Source: JAWKUK01 sp964402175
GTDB lineage: Bacteria > Planctomycetota > UBA1135 > GCA-002686595
Length of the DNA stretch: 64,000 bases
Direction of reading: 5' to 3'
NCBI GenBank assembly: GCA_964402175.1
Contig: CAYOBN010000001.1
Location: 146,645-210,644 of the forward strand
A program made the translations under genes and the position numbers. Shown in pieces: positions 32,981-41,311 of this stretch; within the stretch, counting starts at the first letter, position 1; each line of letters starts with the position of its first letter. A model generated the notes under the pieces. It was not told the origin of the DNA. It worked only from the letters and a program-made list of their open reading frames with translations, and searched no databases.

Positions 32981-35680
32981 CTAGTAGCTGAGGCTTGAGT
33001 GGGTGCTCTTAGCAAGTCCCTCGACATCAAGGATGAGTGCGACGCGGCCGTCGCCCATGATCGCCCCTCCGGCGACTCCCTGCATTTTCGGCAGATTGGA
33101 ACCGAGGTTCTTGATCACTACTTGCTGCTGGCCCACGATTTCGTCCACCTGGAGGCAGAAGCGCGTGGAACCGGTGCTCATGAGCACCATCACACCGCTC
33201 ATTTCGTCATCGCTCGACTCGTCTACGAGCCGGGAGAGATGTCGAATGGGCAAGAGTGTCCCACGTACGTCTACGAGTGGGCCACCGTCGGCGCCCCAGT
33301 GGGCCTTGCGCGCGGACGGCTGGAAGCTCTCTTCGATGGCGAGAGTTGGGATGACGAACCGCTGTCGGCCGACCCGAACGACCATGCCATCGATGATCGC
33401 AAGGGTGAGCGGAAGTCGCAGCAGGAACGTCGTTCCTTTCCCAGGCTTGGACTGGATCTCGATGCGACCACGCATCGCTTCGATATTCTTCCGGACCACG
33501 TCCATTCCGACGCCGCGTCCGGAGATGTCGGTGACAGCCGCAGCCGTGGAGAAACCGGGTTCGAAGATCAGGTTGAAAACTTCGTCCTCGGAGAGATCGT
33601 CTCCATTCGAACCATGAGGCAACAGCCCCTTCTCGTGAGCCTTGGCGACGATCTTTGTGCGGTCGAGGCCACGACCATCGTCACGGACCTCCACGACGAT
33701 GGCGCCCGACGCGTGATACGCTCGAAGGTCGACCTGACCGACCTCGGGCTTTCCGACTTCGATTCGGCGATCGGGCGGCTCCAAGCCATGATCGATGGCG
33801 TTCCGGATCAGGTGCACGAGCGGATCGCTGATGCGTTCGACGACGTTGCGATCGACCTCGGTTTCCGCGCCACCGACGACCAGCTCCACCTTCTTGCCAG
33901 CTTTCTGGGCGACGTCACGAACCAGACGGCTGACCTTCTGGAACGTAGAACGGAAGGTCACCATGCGTAGCGACATGGAGGCCTCCTGCAGGTCCCGCGT
34001 GATCTTGTTGACTTGGCTCAGGTTACGGGACAGGGTCGTGCTCTTGACGCTGCGCAGGGCCGGATCCTGAAGCACCATCTGCTGTGCGATCACGAGCTCA
34101 CCGACCATGTCGACGAGCGCATCAAGGCGTAGGGTCGAGACCTTGATCGTCGCGTCGACCTGCGCTTTCCGGCGATTCGCCTTCGTGACAGCGTCGGCGA
34201 CCTCCGCCGCCTCCTCGACGTCGACGACAGCGCGGAGCGCAGTCGTGACGGGCGACGCACTTCGACGGTTGCCGAGCACCGCTTCGAGCTCCTCGCGACC
34301 AACGACACCGAGCTCGACGAGCAGGTCGCCGAGTCGCAAGCTCTCGTCGTTCTGGGCGCGTTCACGCTGGAGCTTGAGGGCGTCCTCGATGCGATCCGCG
34401 CTGACCACGCCGTTGCGGACGAGCAGCTCGCCGATGCGCGCCGGGGTCGGCACGCTCGCGACGATATCGCCGCCGTTGGTCAACTCGAGACGGTCGAGGG
34501 CATCATTGACCACTGCTGGCAATGCGCCGAGTTCGTCGACGTGTTCGCCACGCAGCGCTTGCTCCAAACGACCCTCGGCGCGCTCGACGTGACTGACCCA
34601 GGGCGCTTCCCCGCCCGCGAGTGACTCGATCATCTTCGAGGTCAGGTCCGCCGACGTGAGGACAAGGTCGACGTGGACGGATTGGAAGTCGAGGGTGCCC
34701 TGTCGCAGCCGGTCCAGCAGCGTCTCAGTGGTGTGTGTGAGACGTACGATGGGTGTGAGGTTCAGGAACCCAGCGACACCCTTGATGGTGTGGAAGGTCC
34801 GGAAGATTCGGTTCAGCAGCTCTTCGTCGTTGGGTTTCGACTCGAACTCCAGAAGGTCTGCCTCGATGGTCTCGAGATGCTGTCGCGACTCATCGATGAA
34901 GTCTTGGAGCGTCTCGTCGACCAGCGCGTCGCTTGTCAGCTGAACCCGGCGTTCACCAGCGGAGGCGGGTTTGCTGCCTTGGGCGTTTGCCGACGAATTC
35001 TGTTTGCTTTGCTGGGGAATCGGCTGCGGACTCGCGGATCCAGTCGCCTCTCCGGCGGCCTTGATCTTGTCACGTAGTGTCTGGGAGGGTGGCGGTGCAG
35101 TAGTCGCTCCATGCGCCCGGAGCGCCTCCGCGTAGCATCGCAAGTAGTCGACGACACCGAGCAGAGGATCGATGACAGGGCGGATCTCACCGCCATCGAC
35201 CACGCGGTCGATCATCTCCTCGGCTTCGTGGCACACGACCTGAGTGGCGTCGAGTCCGAGGACCCCGGCTTCACCTTTGACCGTGTGCACGATCCGGCGA
35301 AGCTCGGCCAAGTGGTTGGAGTCGCTGGGATCGGCGTCGAGGGCAAGCAGGAGCTCTTCGGCGTTTCCTGCGGCATCGGACATGGACACAACGAGCATGT
35401 CGACGAGCGCGTCGTCCTCACCTTGCGAGGTTTCCGTTGCGCTCGTGCGAGGCAAGCGCTCGCCCGCCGCGAGCAGCGCGGCTTTTGCGAGCAAGTCCTG
35501 GAGCTGTCCATCGACCGAAGCCAGGAGATCGGCGTCGGCGGCGATGCCGTCCTCGCCCAGGTTCCTTGCGGTCTTCGCCAGCCGTGCCGCGGCAGACCGC
35601 AGCAGCTTCAGACCATCGGGGATCTCGGCCGCCAGTTTGCACGAAGCAGCGAGCTCAGCCAGTGCCGCAGAGAGATTCAT
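32981..35680 (-). CDS. cheA: Chemotaxis histidine kinase CheA with two HPt domains and an MshEN-like insert
   Basis: 899 aa from ATG at 35680. The frame is open 40 codons further up, without family character. Domains in order: HPt1 with VHTVKGEAG (His132), Pro/Gln linker, HPt2 with RTFHTIKGVAG (His297), an MshEN-like segment at 415-472 made of two 24-residue units (RIGELLVRNGVVSADRIEDA..., RLGDLLVELGVVGREELEAV...), dimerisation (about 505-570), HATPase with HLIRNAIDHGLEPPDRR (N box) and DISGRGVGMDVVRKNIE (G box), and the CheW-like domain to the end. Two phosphorylatable histidines suit a system with two CheYs. The internal MshEN-like domain is unusual in a CheA. First gene of the operon. Confidence 0.95.
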   Translation of the reverse strand: MNLSAALAELAASCKLAAEIPDGLKLLRSAAARLAKTARNLGEDGIAADADLLASVDGQLQDLLAKAALLAAGERLPRTSATETSQGEDDALVDMLVVSMSDAAGNAEELLLALDADPSDSNHLAELRRIVHTVKGEAGVLGLDATQVVCHEAEEMIDRVVDGGEIRPVIDPLLGVVDYLRCYAEALRAHGATTAPPPSQTLRDKIKAAGEATGSASPQPIPQQSKQNSSANAQGSKPASAGERRVQLTSDALVDETLQDFIDESRQHLETIEADLLEFESKPNDEELLNRIFRTFHTIKGVAGFLNLTPIVRLTHTTETLLDRLRQGTLDFQSVHVDLVLTSADLTSKMIESLAGGEAPWVSHVERAEGRLEQALRGEHVDELGALPAVVNDALDRLELTNGGDIVASVPTPARIGELLVRNGVVSADRIEDALKLQRERAQNDESLRLGDLLVELGVVGREELEAVLGNRRSASPVTTALRAVVDVEEAAEVADAVTKANRRKAQVDATIKVSTLRLDALVDMVGELVIAQQMVLQDPALRSVKSTTLSRNLSQVNKITRDLQEASMSLRMVTFRSTFQKVSRLVRDVAQKAGKKVELVVGGAETEVDRNVVERISDPLVHLIRNAIDHGLEPPDRRIEVGKPEVGQVDLRAYHASGAIVVEVRDDGRGLDRTKIVAKAHEKGLLPHGSNGDDLSEDEVFNLIFEPGFSTAAAVTDISGRGVGMDVVRKNIEAMRGRIEIQSKPGKGTTFLLRLPLTLAIIDGMVVRVGRQRFVIPTLAIEESFQPSARKAHWGADGGPLVDVRGTLLPIRHLSRLVDESSDDEMSGVMVLMSTGSTRFCLQVDEIVGQQQVVIKNLGSNLPKMQGVAGGAIMGDGRVALILDVEGLAKSTHSSLSY

Positions 35681-35771
35681 GTCTCGAGTATCGACCGATC
35701 GCTCTCCCAGCCTGAGATCAGGTATTCTGGCTCGACACGGAGGCCACGCGCGCGGCTGCGCGAGAGCAGCC

Positions 35772-35806
35772 GGCCCAGTGCGTCGCGCGATGCGACGCAC
35801 CGGGCC
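35772..35806 (-). terminator. 14-bp hairpin between cheX and cheA
   Basis: Arms 35772-35785 and 35793-35806 pair over 14 positions with one G-U, loop 7 nt. A second small hairpin (ggctgc...gcagcc) follows on the minus strand. It ends the cheY-cheX transcript about 20 nt after cheX; cheA starts 90 nt later, so it probably has its own promoter or relies on read-through. Confidence 0.65.
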
Positions 35807-35827
35807 AGCGAATTCTGCGTGATTGAC

Positions 35828-36322
35828 TCAGGCCGCGCGGTTCACCCAGACCTCGGCCGCGCTGACGCCGCGGACGAGCTTGTAGGCGAGCTGAGCATCG
35901 GGACGCGGAAACGCCTGTTGCGGGGCATCGACCTCGACCTTCGGGCAGCTCATCTTCACGGTCCCGGCCGCGTCGAAGGCGTTACGCTTCAGAACGCCCG
36001 CGACAAGGTTGGCACATTCCCCCATCGCATCGACGACGTCACTGAGCTCGAGCGGATCACCCTCTTCGAGCATCAACATGCCGCGGGAGATGTCGTGCGC
36101 TCCGCTCAATGAACAGTGAATCAGTACGTGGCCTTCGAGGTCACCCTCGAAGGTGATCGTCGCGCGGATGCGGACGGCATCATCCCCGTCAGCAGCGTCG
36201 TTCAGGGAGACCCCCTCGAACGGGAGCACGATCGACTGGAAGGTGGTCTCGATGGCTGCCTGAAGCTGCTGGATCAGGTCCGGGCTGGACCCCCCATCAG
36301 TCGTTGATGCGTTGGATTGCAT
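35828..36322 (-). CDS. cheX: CheX-domain chemotaxis protein
   Basis: 164 aa from ATG at 36322, which overlaps the end of cheY by 26 nt. CheX features: a long first helix ending in AAIETTFQSIVLPFEGVSLN, strands ATITFEGDLEGHVLIHCSLS, and the E...N helix LSDVVDAMGECANLVAGVLK. It probably dephosphorylates the CheY encoded just upstream. The longer open frame up to 36406 is an artefact inside cheY. Confidence 0.82.
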   Translation of the reverse strand: MQSNASTTDGGSSPDLIQQLQAAIETTFQSIVLPFEGVSLNDAADGDDAVRIRATITFEGDLEGHVLIHCSLSGAHDISRGMLMLEEGDPLELSDVVDAMGECANLVAGVLKRNAFDAAGTVKMSCPKVEVDAPQQAFPRPDAQLAYKLVRGVSAAEVWVNRAA

Positions 36323-36671
36323 CCTTGAGCGCCTCCGGGGTGAAGGGTTTCGTGACGTACCCGTTGGCGCCGCTTTCCATGGCGGCCGCGACCATGCCGG
36401 AGCCACCCTCGGTCGTGACCATCAAGATGGGCAGTTGGTCGGCGGTCTTCGTCGCACGCACGTTCTTGACGAGGTCGATCCCGCCCATCTCCGGCATGTT
36501 GATGTCGGAGAGGATCAGCTCGATCTCGGGATTGGAAGCGATCTGTGCCAGCGCTTCGACGCCGTTGGCAGCCTCGAGGATCTCCTCGAGCTTGATCTCC
36601 GCCTGACGCAAGGAGCGCATGAGGATCTTCCTCATCGTTGCCGAGTCGTCGACGATCAGGACCTTACGCAT
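36297..36671 (-). CDS. cheY: CheY-type response regulator (separate unit)
   Basis: 124 aa from ATG at 36671 with SD GGGAGGA 5 nt upstream. It is the more CheY-like of the two: KVLIVDDSATMRKILMRSLR, phosphoacceptor in LILSDINMPEMGG (D56), MVTTEGGSGMVAAAMESGAN and VTKPFTPEALKDAI (Lys). Probable motor-binding regulator. The gene is divergent from an NtrC-type activator and overlaps cheX. Confidence 0.94.
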   Translation of the reverse strand: MRKVLIVDDSATMRKILMRSLRQAEIKLEEILEAANGVEALAQIASNPEIELILSDINMPEMGGIDLVKNVRATKTADQLPILMVTTEGGSGMVAAAMESGANGYVTKPFTPEALKDAIQRIND

Positions 36672-36832
36672 CTGTAGTCCTCGGGAGGGTGGGTTGGGGG
36701 CAGTGCACGGCGGTGCCGCAGCACGGTCCCCCATCCATCGGCCCGGGGGCCGGGATCCGTTGAGCCAGAATCCGAGCTGTCGCAGCCCGCCGCGTTTGGA
36801 GGTGCCCCCTTCCGAAACTTATCCTCCCGGCG

Positions 36833-38200
36833 ATGGCCAGGGTCCTGATCGTCGACGACGAGCCCGGTGTGCGGGCAGGGCTGGTCGCCATGTGCATGGC
36901 GGCCGGCCACCGCTGCGTCGAGGCGGGGACGGGTGCCCAAGCCCTGGCGCGGGCCCGCGAGGAGCAGCCGGACGTCGTCCTCCTGGACCTCCGGATGCCC
37001 GATGGGGGCGGCCTGGACGTCCTGCCGGCCCTGACGGCCCTCCCTGGAGCGCCCTCCGTGATCGTCCTGACGGGCTACGTCGACGTCCGGACGGCCGTCA
37101 AGGCGATGCAGGAGGGGGCCGCGAACGTCCTGGAGAAGCCCGTCGACCCCCCGACGCTCCGCAAGGCGCTGGAGCGCGTGCTCGACGGCCGCCTCGTCCG
37201 GGCCGAGCGCGATCGGCTACGCGACGAGGTGGCACACCTGCGCTCGGGCCCGATCGTGGGCCGCTCCGCCGCGATCCGGACGGTGATGGAGCACGTCGAG
37301 CGCGTCGCCGCCACCCCCCACTCCACCGTGCTGGTGACCGGCGACTCCGGCGTAGGCAAGGAGCTCGTCGCACGCGCCATCCACGAGCGCAGCGCCCGCG
37401 CGAAGGGGCCCTTCGTCGCCCTCAACTGCGCGGCGCTCTCGGAGGGCTTGCTCGAAGCCGAGCTCTTCGGCTACGAACCCGGCGCCTTCACCGGCGGCGA
37501 TCCGCGCGGCCGAGATGGCCTCCTGGCCGCGGCCCGTGGCGGCACCCTCTTGCTCGACGAGATCGGCGAGCTCGACCTCGGGCTGCAAGCAAAGCTCCTG
37601 CGCGTACTGCAAGAGCGCACGTACCGCCGCGTCGGCGGCAGCCGCGACCTGCCCATGGACGCCCGTGTGATCGGCGCGACGAACCGCGACCTGGGGACCG
37701 AGGTCGAACACGGCCGCTTCCGCGGCGACCTCTTCTATCGACTCAATGTGATGTCGATCGTCGTGCCGCCGCTGCGCGAACGACCCGAGGACGTCCCCGG
37801 CCTCGCCTCGCACTTCCTCGCACGCTTCGGTGACGAACTCCGGCGTCCTTTCACGGGCATCAGCGATGCTGCCCTCGCGCGCCTCGTCGCGTACCCGTGG
37901 CCGGGCAACGTACGCGAGCTGCGCAACACGATCGAGCGCGCCGCGATCCTCGCCACTGACGGTGAGCTGCGCCCCGAGCACATCGTGCTCGACGAGCGCA
38001 CGCGCAACGTGCCGAACGGCACGCTCGCAGCGCTCTCCGCAGCGCAGCCAGACGACTTGCGCCTCGATCGGATGGAGGCGACATTGATCCGCCGCGCCCT
38101 CGAAGTCCACGAGGGCAACAAACAACGCGCCGCGGATGCGCTCGGTATCCACCGCAGCACGCTGTACAAGAAGCTCGAAGCCTACGGCATCCCTGACTGA
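36833..38200 (+). CDS. Sigma-54-dependent response regulator (NtrC family)
   Basis: 455 aa. Receiver domain 1-115 with phosphoacceptor D52 (VVLLDLRMPDGG). AAA+ domain about 140-365: Walker A VTGDSGVGKELVARA, ELFGYEPGAFTGGDPRG, Walker B GGTLLLDEIGELD and FRGDLFYRLNVMSIVVPPLR. C-terminal Fis-type HTH with HEGNKQRAADALGIHRSTLY. The sigma-54-contact loop reads GAFTGG (217-222), not GAFTGA. No histidine kinase is adjacent; its place beside cheY makes it the natural candidate activator of the fliO promoter at 20414 (FlrC/FlgR-like role). Divergent from cheY. Confidence 0.94.
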   Translation: MARVLIVDDEPGVRAGLVAMCMAAGHRCVEAGTGAQALARAREEQPDVVLLDLRMPDGGGLDVLPALTALPGAPSVIVLTGYVDVRTAVKAMQEGAANVLEKPVDPPTLRKALERVLDGRLVRAERDRLRDEVAHLRSGPIVGRSAAIRTVMEHVERVAATPHSTVLVTGDSGVGKELVARAIHERSARAKGPFVALNCAALSEGLLEAELFGYEPGAFTGGDPRGRDGLLAAARGGTLLLDEIGELDLGLQAKLLRVLQERTYRRVGGSRDLPMDARVIGATNRDLGTEVEHGRFRGDLFYRLNVMSIVVPPLRERPEDVPGLASHFLARFGDELRRPFTGISDAALARLVAYPWPGNVRELRNTIERAAILATDGELRPEHIVLDERTRNVPNGTLAALSAAQPDDLRLDRMEATLIRRALEVHEGNKQRAADALGIHRSTLYKKLEAYGIPD

Positions 38201-38218
38201 CCTCGGGCGAAGCACGGC

Positions 38219-39247
38219 TCAGTGCCGCGAGAGCGCGCGCAGGAACGCCACCAGGTTCTGCGCCTCGTCGTCAGTCATCTCGATCGGCGCGATGTGCAGC
38301 GACAGGTTGCTGTTCGGCCGACCGCCGCGCCGATAGAACTCGACCACGTCTTCGAGCGTCGCGAGCGAGCCGTCGTGCATGTACGGCGGTGTCAGAGCCA
38401 CGGCTCGCAGCCCCGGCGTACGGAAGCGTCCCAGGTCCGCTGCATCACCCGTCACGGCTGCGCGACCGGGCTCGGGTTCGCTCGCCGCGGGGTCGCTGTC
38501 GGCGGCAGCGCGCGCTCCGATCCCAGTGTTGTGGAAGCCGAGGTCGGAGAAGTTCGGCCCGACGTGGCACTTCCAGCACTTGCCGCGACCCTCGAACAGC
38601 CACATGCCGTTCTCCTCGCGGGAATCGAGCGCGGTCACGTCTCCAGCTCGGAAACGATCGACCGGTGTATCGCCGAAGGTCAGACGGCGCACGAACGCAG
38701 CCAGCGCTTGGGCGAGGCGCTCCTCCGTCGGCGCGCCACCGAAGGCGCCTTCGAAGTCCGCGACGTAGCTCGGCTCTTGCGTCAGGCGCTCGACCGCCCG
38801 CGCGATCGGCAGGTCCATCTCCTTCTCCGCAGCGAGCACGAGCTCGACCTGGTGTTCGAGGCTGCGAGCACGCCCGTCCCACAGGACCGCGGTCGAGAGC
38901 GCGTGGTTGAGGAGGCTCGGCGCGTTGCGCCCGACGTCCTGTCCGCGCACACCGCGCGAGGTTGTATGCGGTTCGGCAAAGCCGTGTTCGGGGCGGTGGC
39001 AGCTCGCACACGCCACCGTCCGGTCACCCGACAGCAGCGGTTCGAAGAAGAGCCGTCGGCCGAGCGCGACGACCGCGTCGTTCGCCCCTGTCGCCGTCGC
39101 AAAGGCCTCGAGGCCCAGCGGCAGCGCGGTGGGCAAGACCGCCGGCAAGGTGTCCGTAGCCAACGCCGGCGGTCCCTGTGGTGCGCGCAGCGCCGCGCCG
39201 ACACTCAGGCCCGTGCTGACGACCAGAGCGAAACACGCGGCGCGCAC
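38219..39247 (-). CDS. Di-haem cytochrome c peroxidase family protein (MauG/CcpA type)
   Basis: 342 aa with a signal peptide (CFALVVSTGLSVGAA). Haem-binding motifs are CASCH (80-84) in VACASCHRPEHGFAEP and CWKCH (224-228) in GKCWKCHVGPNFSDLGFHNT. The family pattern FRTPGLRAVALTPPYMHDGS is near the C-terminus and GLEAFATATGANDAVVALGR at the start. It reduces peroxide in the periplasm or acts on another protein. It lies 3 nt after the TlpA-like gene, which could help its haem attachment. Converges on the NtrC-type regulator. Confidence 0.9.
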   Translation of the reverse strand: MRAACFALVVSTGLSVGAALRAPQGPPALATDTLPAVLPTALPLGLEAFATATGANDAVVALGRRLFFEPLLSGDRTVACASCHRPEHGFAEPHTTSRGVRGQDVGRNAPSLLNHALSTAVLWDGRARSLEHQVELVLAAEKEMDLPIARAVERLTQEPSYVADFEGAFGGAPTEERLAQALAAFVRRLTFGDTPVDRFRAGDVTALDSREENGMWLFEGRGKCWKCHVGPNFSDLGFHNTGIGARAAADSDPAASEPEPGRAAVTGDAADLGRFRTPGLRAVALTPPYMHDGSLATLEDVVEFYRRGGRPNSNLSLHIAPIEMTDDEAQNLVAFLRALSRH

Positions 39248-39250
39248 AGG

Positions 39251-40312
39251 TCAACGTCCTTTCAGCTCGGCGATGAGCCGCTTGATCTGACCGTCGAACT
39301 CCTTACCGCCGTGTCCACGGCCGACCATCTTGCCGTCGCCGTCGATGAGGATGTACGTCGGATATCTCGTCACGCGGTACAGGTTCGCGATCGGGGTCAG
39401 CGTCCCCTGGTAAGCGCTCAGCCACGTGACCCCGTTGTCGCGCAGGCCCTTGCGGTAGTCTGCGGGCGAGTCGTTGGTGTTGACGCCGATGAGCGCGAAA
39501 GGATCGTTCTTGTGGAGCTCAACGAGCTCCCGGAGGTGCGGCATCGCTGCCACACACGGGCTTCACCAGAAACCGTAGAAGTCGAGCAGCACGACCTTCC
39601 CGCGGTAGTCCGACAGGTTGAAGCTGAAGCCGTCGATCGTCTCGCCGAAGAAATCGGGCGCAGGCTGGCCGACCTCGAGCTCCTTCTCGGTGATGAACAT
39701 CGCTCGCGCGAGGGTGCCCCAATGGGTCTTGGTATGTTCGCGCGCGACTTGGTCCAAGAGCGCCTTGCCCTCGGCCTTCGTGGCGTCCTCGCCGTAGAGG
39801 AGCTGCCCGAGCGCAAACATCGCCGGCGCTTGCGTACGCGGGGTCGTCCCGCTGCCGACGACACCGCGCAGCAGCGCGATCTTCTTGACGTCTTCGATCT
39901 TGCCCTCGTTCACCAGCGCCGAGATCACTTCGTGGAACCACTCGGCGGCGCTGTGCGACTGGAAGAGCGCCTCGAAGTACGGCATGGCGAGCGCTCCGCG
40001 CTCGTTTGCTTTGGCGCCCTTTTCGCGCAAGTGCGTCGCGAGCCAGAGCGTCGCGCGCCCCTCGCCCGTCGCAGCGAGCGCTTCGAACCGCGGCCAGAAC
40101 TGCGCCGCCGGCGGGTTCTTGCGCAGCTCGGAGCGCACCGTCTTGTCGTCGGTGTCGGAGATGGCCTTCTGGTGCGCCGCGACAGCGGCTTCGTACTCGG
40201 CGGACAGCGCCGCGAAGGCGTCCGCCTGGGGCTCCTGCACCGTGAGCGAAGGCGCGAATGCGCCCGCCTCGGGCAGCACGGGGAGCAAGAGGGGAAGGAG
40301 GAGTGCGATCAT
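39251..40312 (-). CDS. TlpA-like thioredoxin with UGA (probable selenocysteine) at the active site
   Basis: 353 aa if UGA at 39565-39563 is read through; otherwise two pieces (40312-39563 and 39553-39251) exist in the same frame. Signal peptide (MIALLLPLLLPVLPEAGAFA), helical domain (about 25-200), then a TlpA/ResA-like domain with FNLSDYRGKVVLLDFYGFW, UGA, SPCVAAMPHLRELVELHKND, and the cis-Pro site RYPTYILIDGDG. UGA falls on the first Cys of C-X-X-C (residue 250), giving U-S-P-C. A stem-loop follows at once (39529-39560). It probably reduces disulfides in the periplasm, perhaps apocytochrome cysteines for the adjacent peroxidase. A point mutation of a TGC codon (pseudogene) is the alternative. 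Confidence 0.75.
39529..39560 (-). other. Candidate bacterial SECIS-like hairpin after the UGA
   Basis: Immediately 3' of the UGA the mRNA can fold as GUGUGGCA-GCGA-UGCCGCAC (39555-39536, 8 pairs with one G-U, GNRA-type loop). A 4-bp lower stem CCCG/CGGG (39560-39557 with 39532-39529) adds to it across a 1x3 internal loop. The apical loop starts with G, 16 nt after the UGA. These features match the loose rules for bacterial SECIS elements. Confidence 0.55.
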
Positions 40313-40423
40313 GGTCGGGGTCCCGGTCGAACGCCGGGTTCGTGTACGTGTGTACGCGAGCGCGCGCCGTTGCGACAGACTGAAGCGTACGAATCGTGTA
40401 GGAATCGAGCTCGACGCGGGCCT

Positions 40424-41311
40424 TCACGGCAGCCAAGGCGGTCGCGATCGGACCTTGACGGTCTCACCCGTCACCGGATGGCGGAACCGGAGGGCCGTCG
40501 CGTGCAGGCGGTACCCGCCCTTCCCCGGCGGCACGTCGCCGACGACGGTCCCGCCGGGCCCGAAGAGCTCGTCCCCGACGAGGGGCGCGCCGCAGGCCGC
40601 CAGGTGGATCCGGATCTGATCCGGCCGCCCCGTAACCGGCTGCGCCGCGACGAGCGAAGTGTCCGCGGCGTGATCCCGCACGAGCACCCGCAGCCGAGTA
40701 TGCGAGGCCTTCCCCGTCGGCGCCGCGCACCAGATCGTCATGGGGCCATGGGGCACCGGACCGATCGGATGCCGCGCCTGGATCGAGTCCGGCAGGTGTG
40801 TGCCATGGGCGAGCGCGAAATAGGTCTTGCACGGCTCGCAGCGGCGGAACTGCTCGGACAGCCCCGCGCGCGCCAGGTGCGTGAGCCCGAACAGCACGAG
40901 CCCTGATGTGCCCCGACCCAGGCGGTGAATATGCGCCGATTCAAGCCGGTGGGGCGCGCTGATGCGGACCTGGTGCAGCAGCGTGTGCTCCTGAAAGATC
41001 CCGCCGGGCTGAACCTGCAACCCTGAGGGTTTGTCGACGACGAGGACGTGTCGGTCTTCGTAGACGACCCGAAACGCGAGGGAGACCTCGGGTTCGACCC
41101 AAGGCGCGCGGTGGTAGGTGATCACGGCGCCTGCGCGCAGGACATGGTCGGGATCGATGCGAATCCCGTCGACCAGCACCGCGCCGGTCTCGATGCGCGC
41201 ACGCCACTCCTCCCGGGTCGCGTGCAGGAAACGCGCCGCGTGGTGGTCCAGGACCGCGCGGCCAGCGTCCCGCGCCTGAACCTCGTGCCGATAGACGTAG
41301 CCCTGATTCAA
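40424..41311 (-). CDS. RluA-family pseudouridine synthase-like protein (catalytic Asp not seen)
   Basis: 295 aa with TTG start at 41311, overlapping the ATPase stop as TTGA. An S4-like N-terminal part (ATREEWRARIETGAVLVDGI) precedes VVYEDRHVLVVDKPSGLQVQ. The signature reads HIHRLGRGTSGLVLFG, with G132 where most RluA enzymes have the catalytic Asp (HRLD). Later RPDQIRIHLAACGAPLVGDE and YRLHATALRFRHPVTGE are typical. Either a distinct RluA subgroup that uses this variant, or an inactive RNA-binding homologue. The open frame extends far upstream inside the ATPase gene but is not coding there. Confidence 0.82.
   Translation of the reverse strand: MNQGYVYRHEVQARDAGRAVLDHHAARFLHATREEWRARIETGAVLVDGIRIDPDHVLRAGAVITYHRAPWVEPEVSLAFRVVYEDRHVLVVDKPSGLQVQPGGIFQEHTLLHQVRISAPHRLESAHIHRLGRGTSGLVLFGLTHLARAGLSEQFRRCEPCKTYFALAHGTHLPDSIQARHPIGPVPHGPMTIWCAAPTGKASHTRLRVLVRDHAADTSLVAAQPVTGRPDQIRIHLAACGAPLVGDELFGPGGTVVGDVPPGKGGYRLHATALRFRHPVTGETVKVRSRPPWLP

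Noticed and set aside
36735..36763. Sigma-28-like site upstream of cheY (TCAA-N17-GCCGATGG)
   Set aside because: The spacer is 2 nt too long and the -10 is off at two positions; too weak to call.
39251..39553. A separate 100-aa gene starting at GTG 39553
   Set aside because: It begins in the middle of a conserved thioredoxin domain in phase with the upstream frame, so it is the second half of the UGA-containing gene.
38222..40906. 894-aa open frame on the plus strand
   Set aside because: Antisense to the peroxidase, TlpA-like and RluA genes. Its length is due to high GC content.
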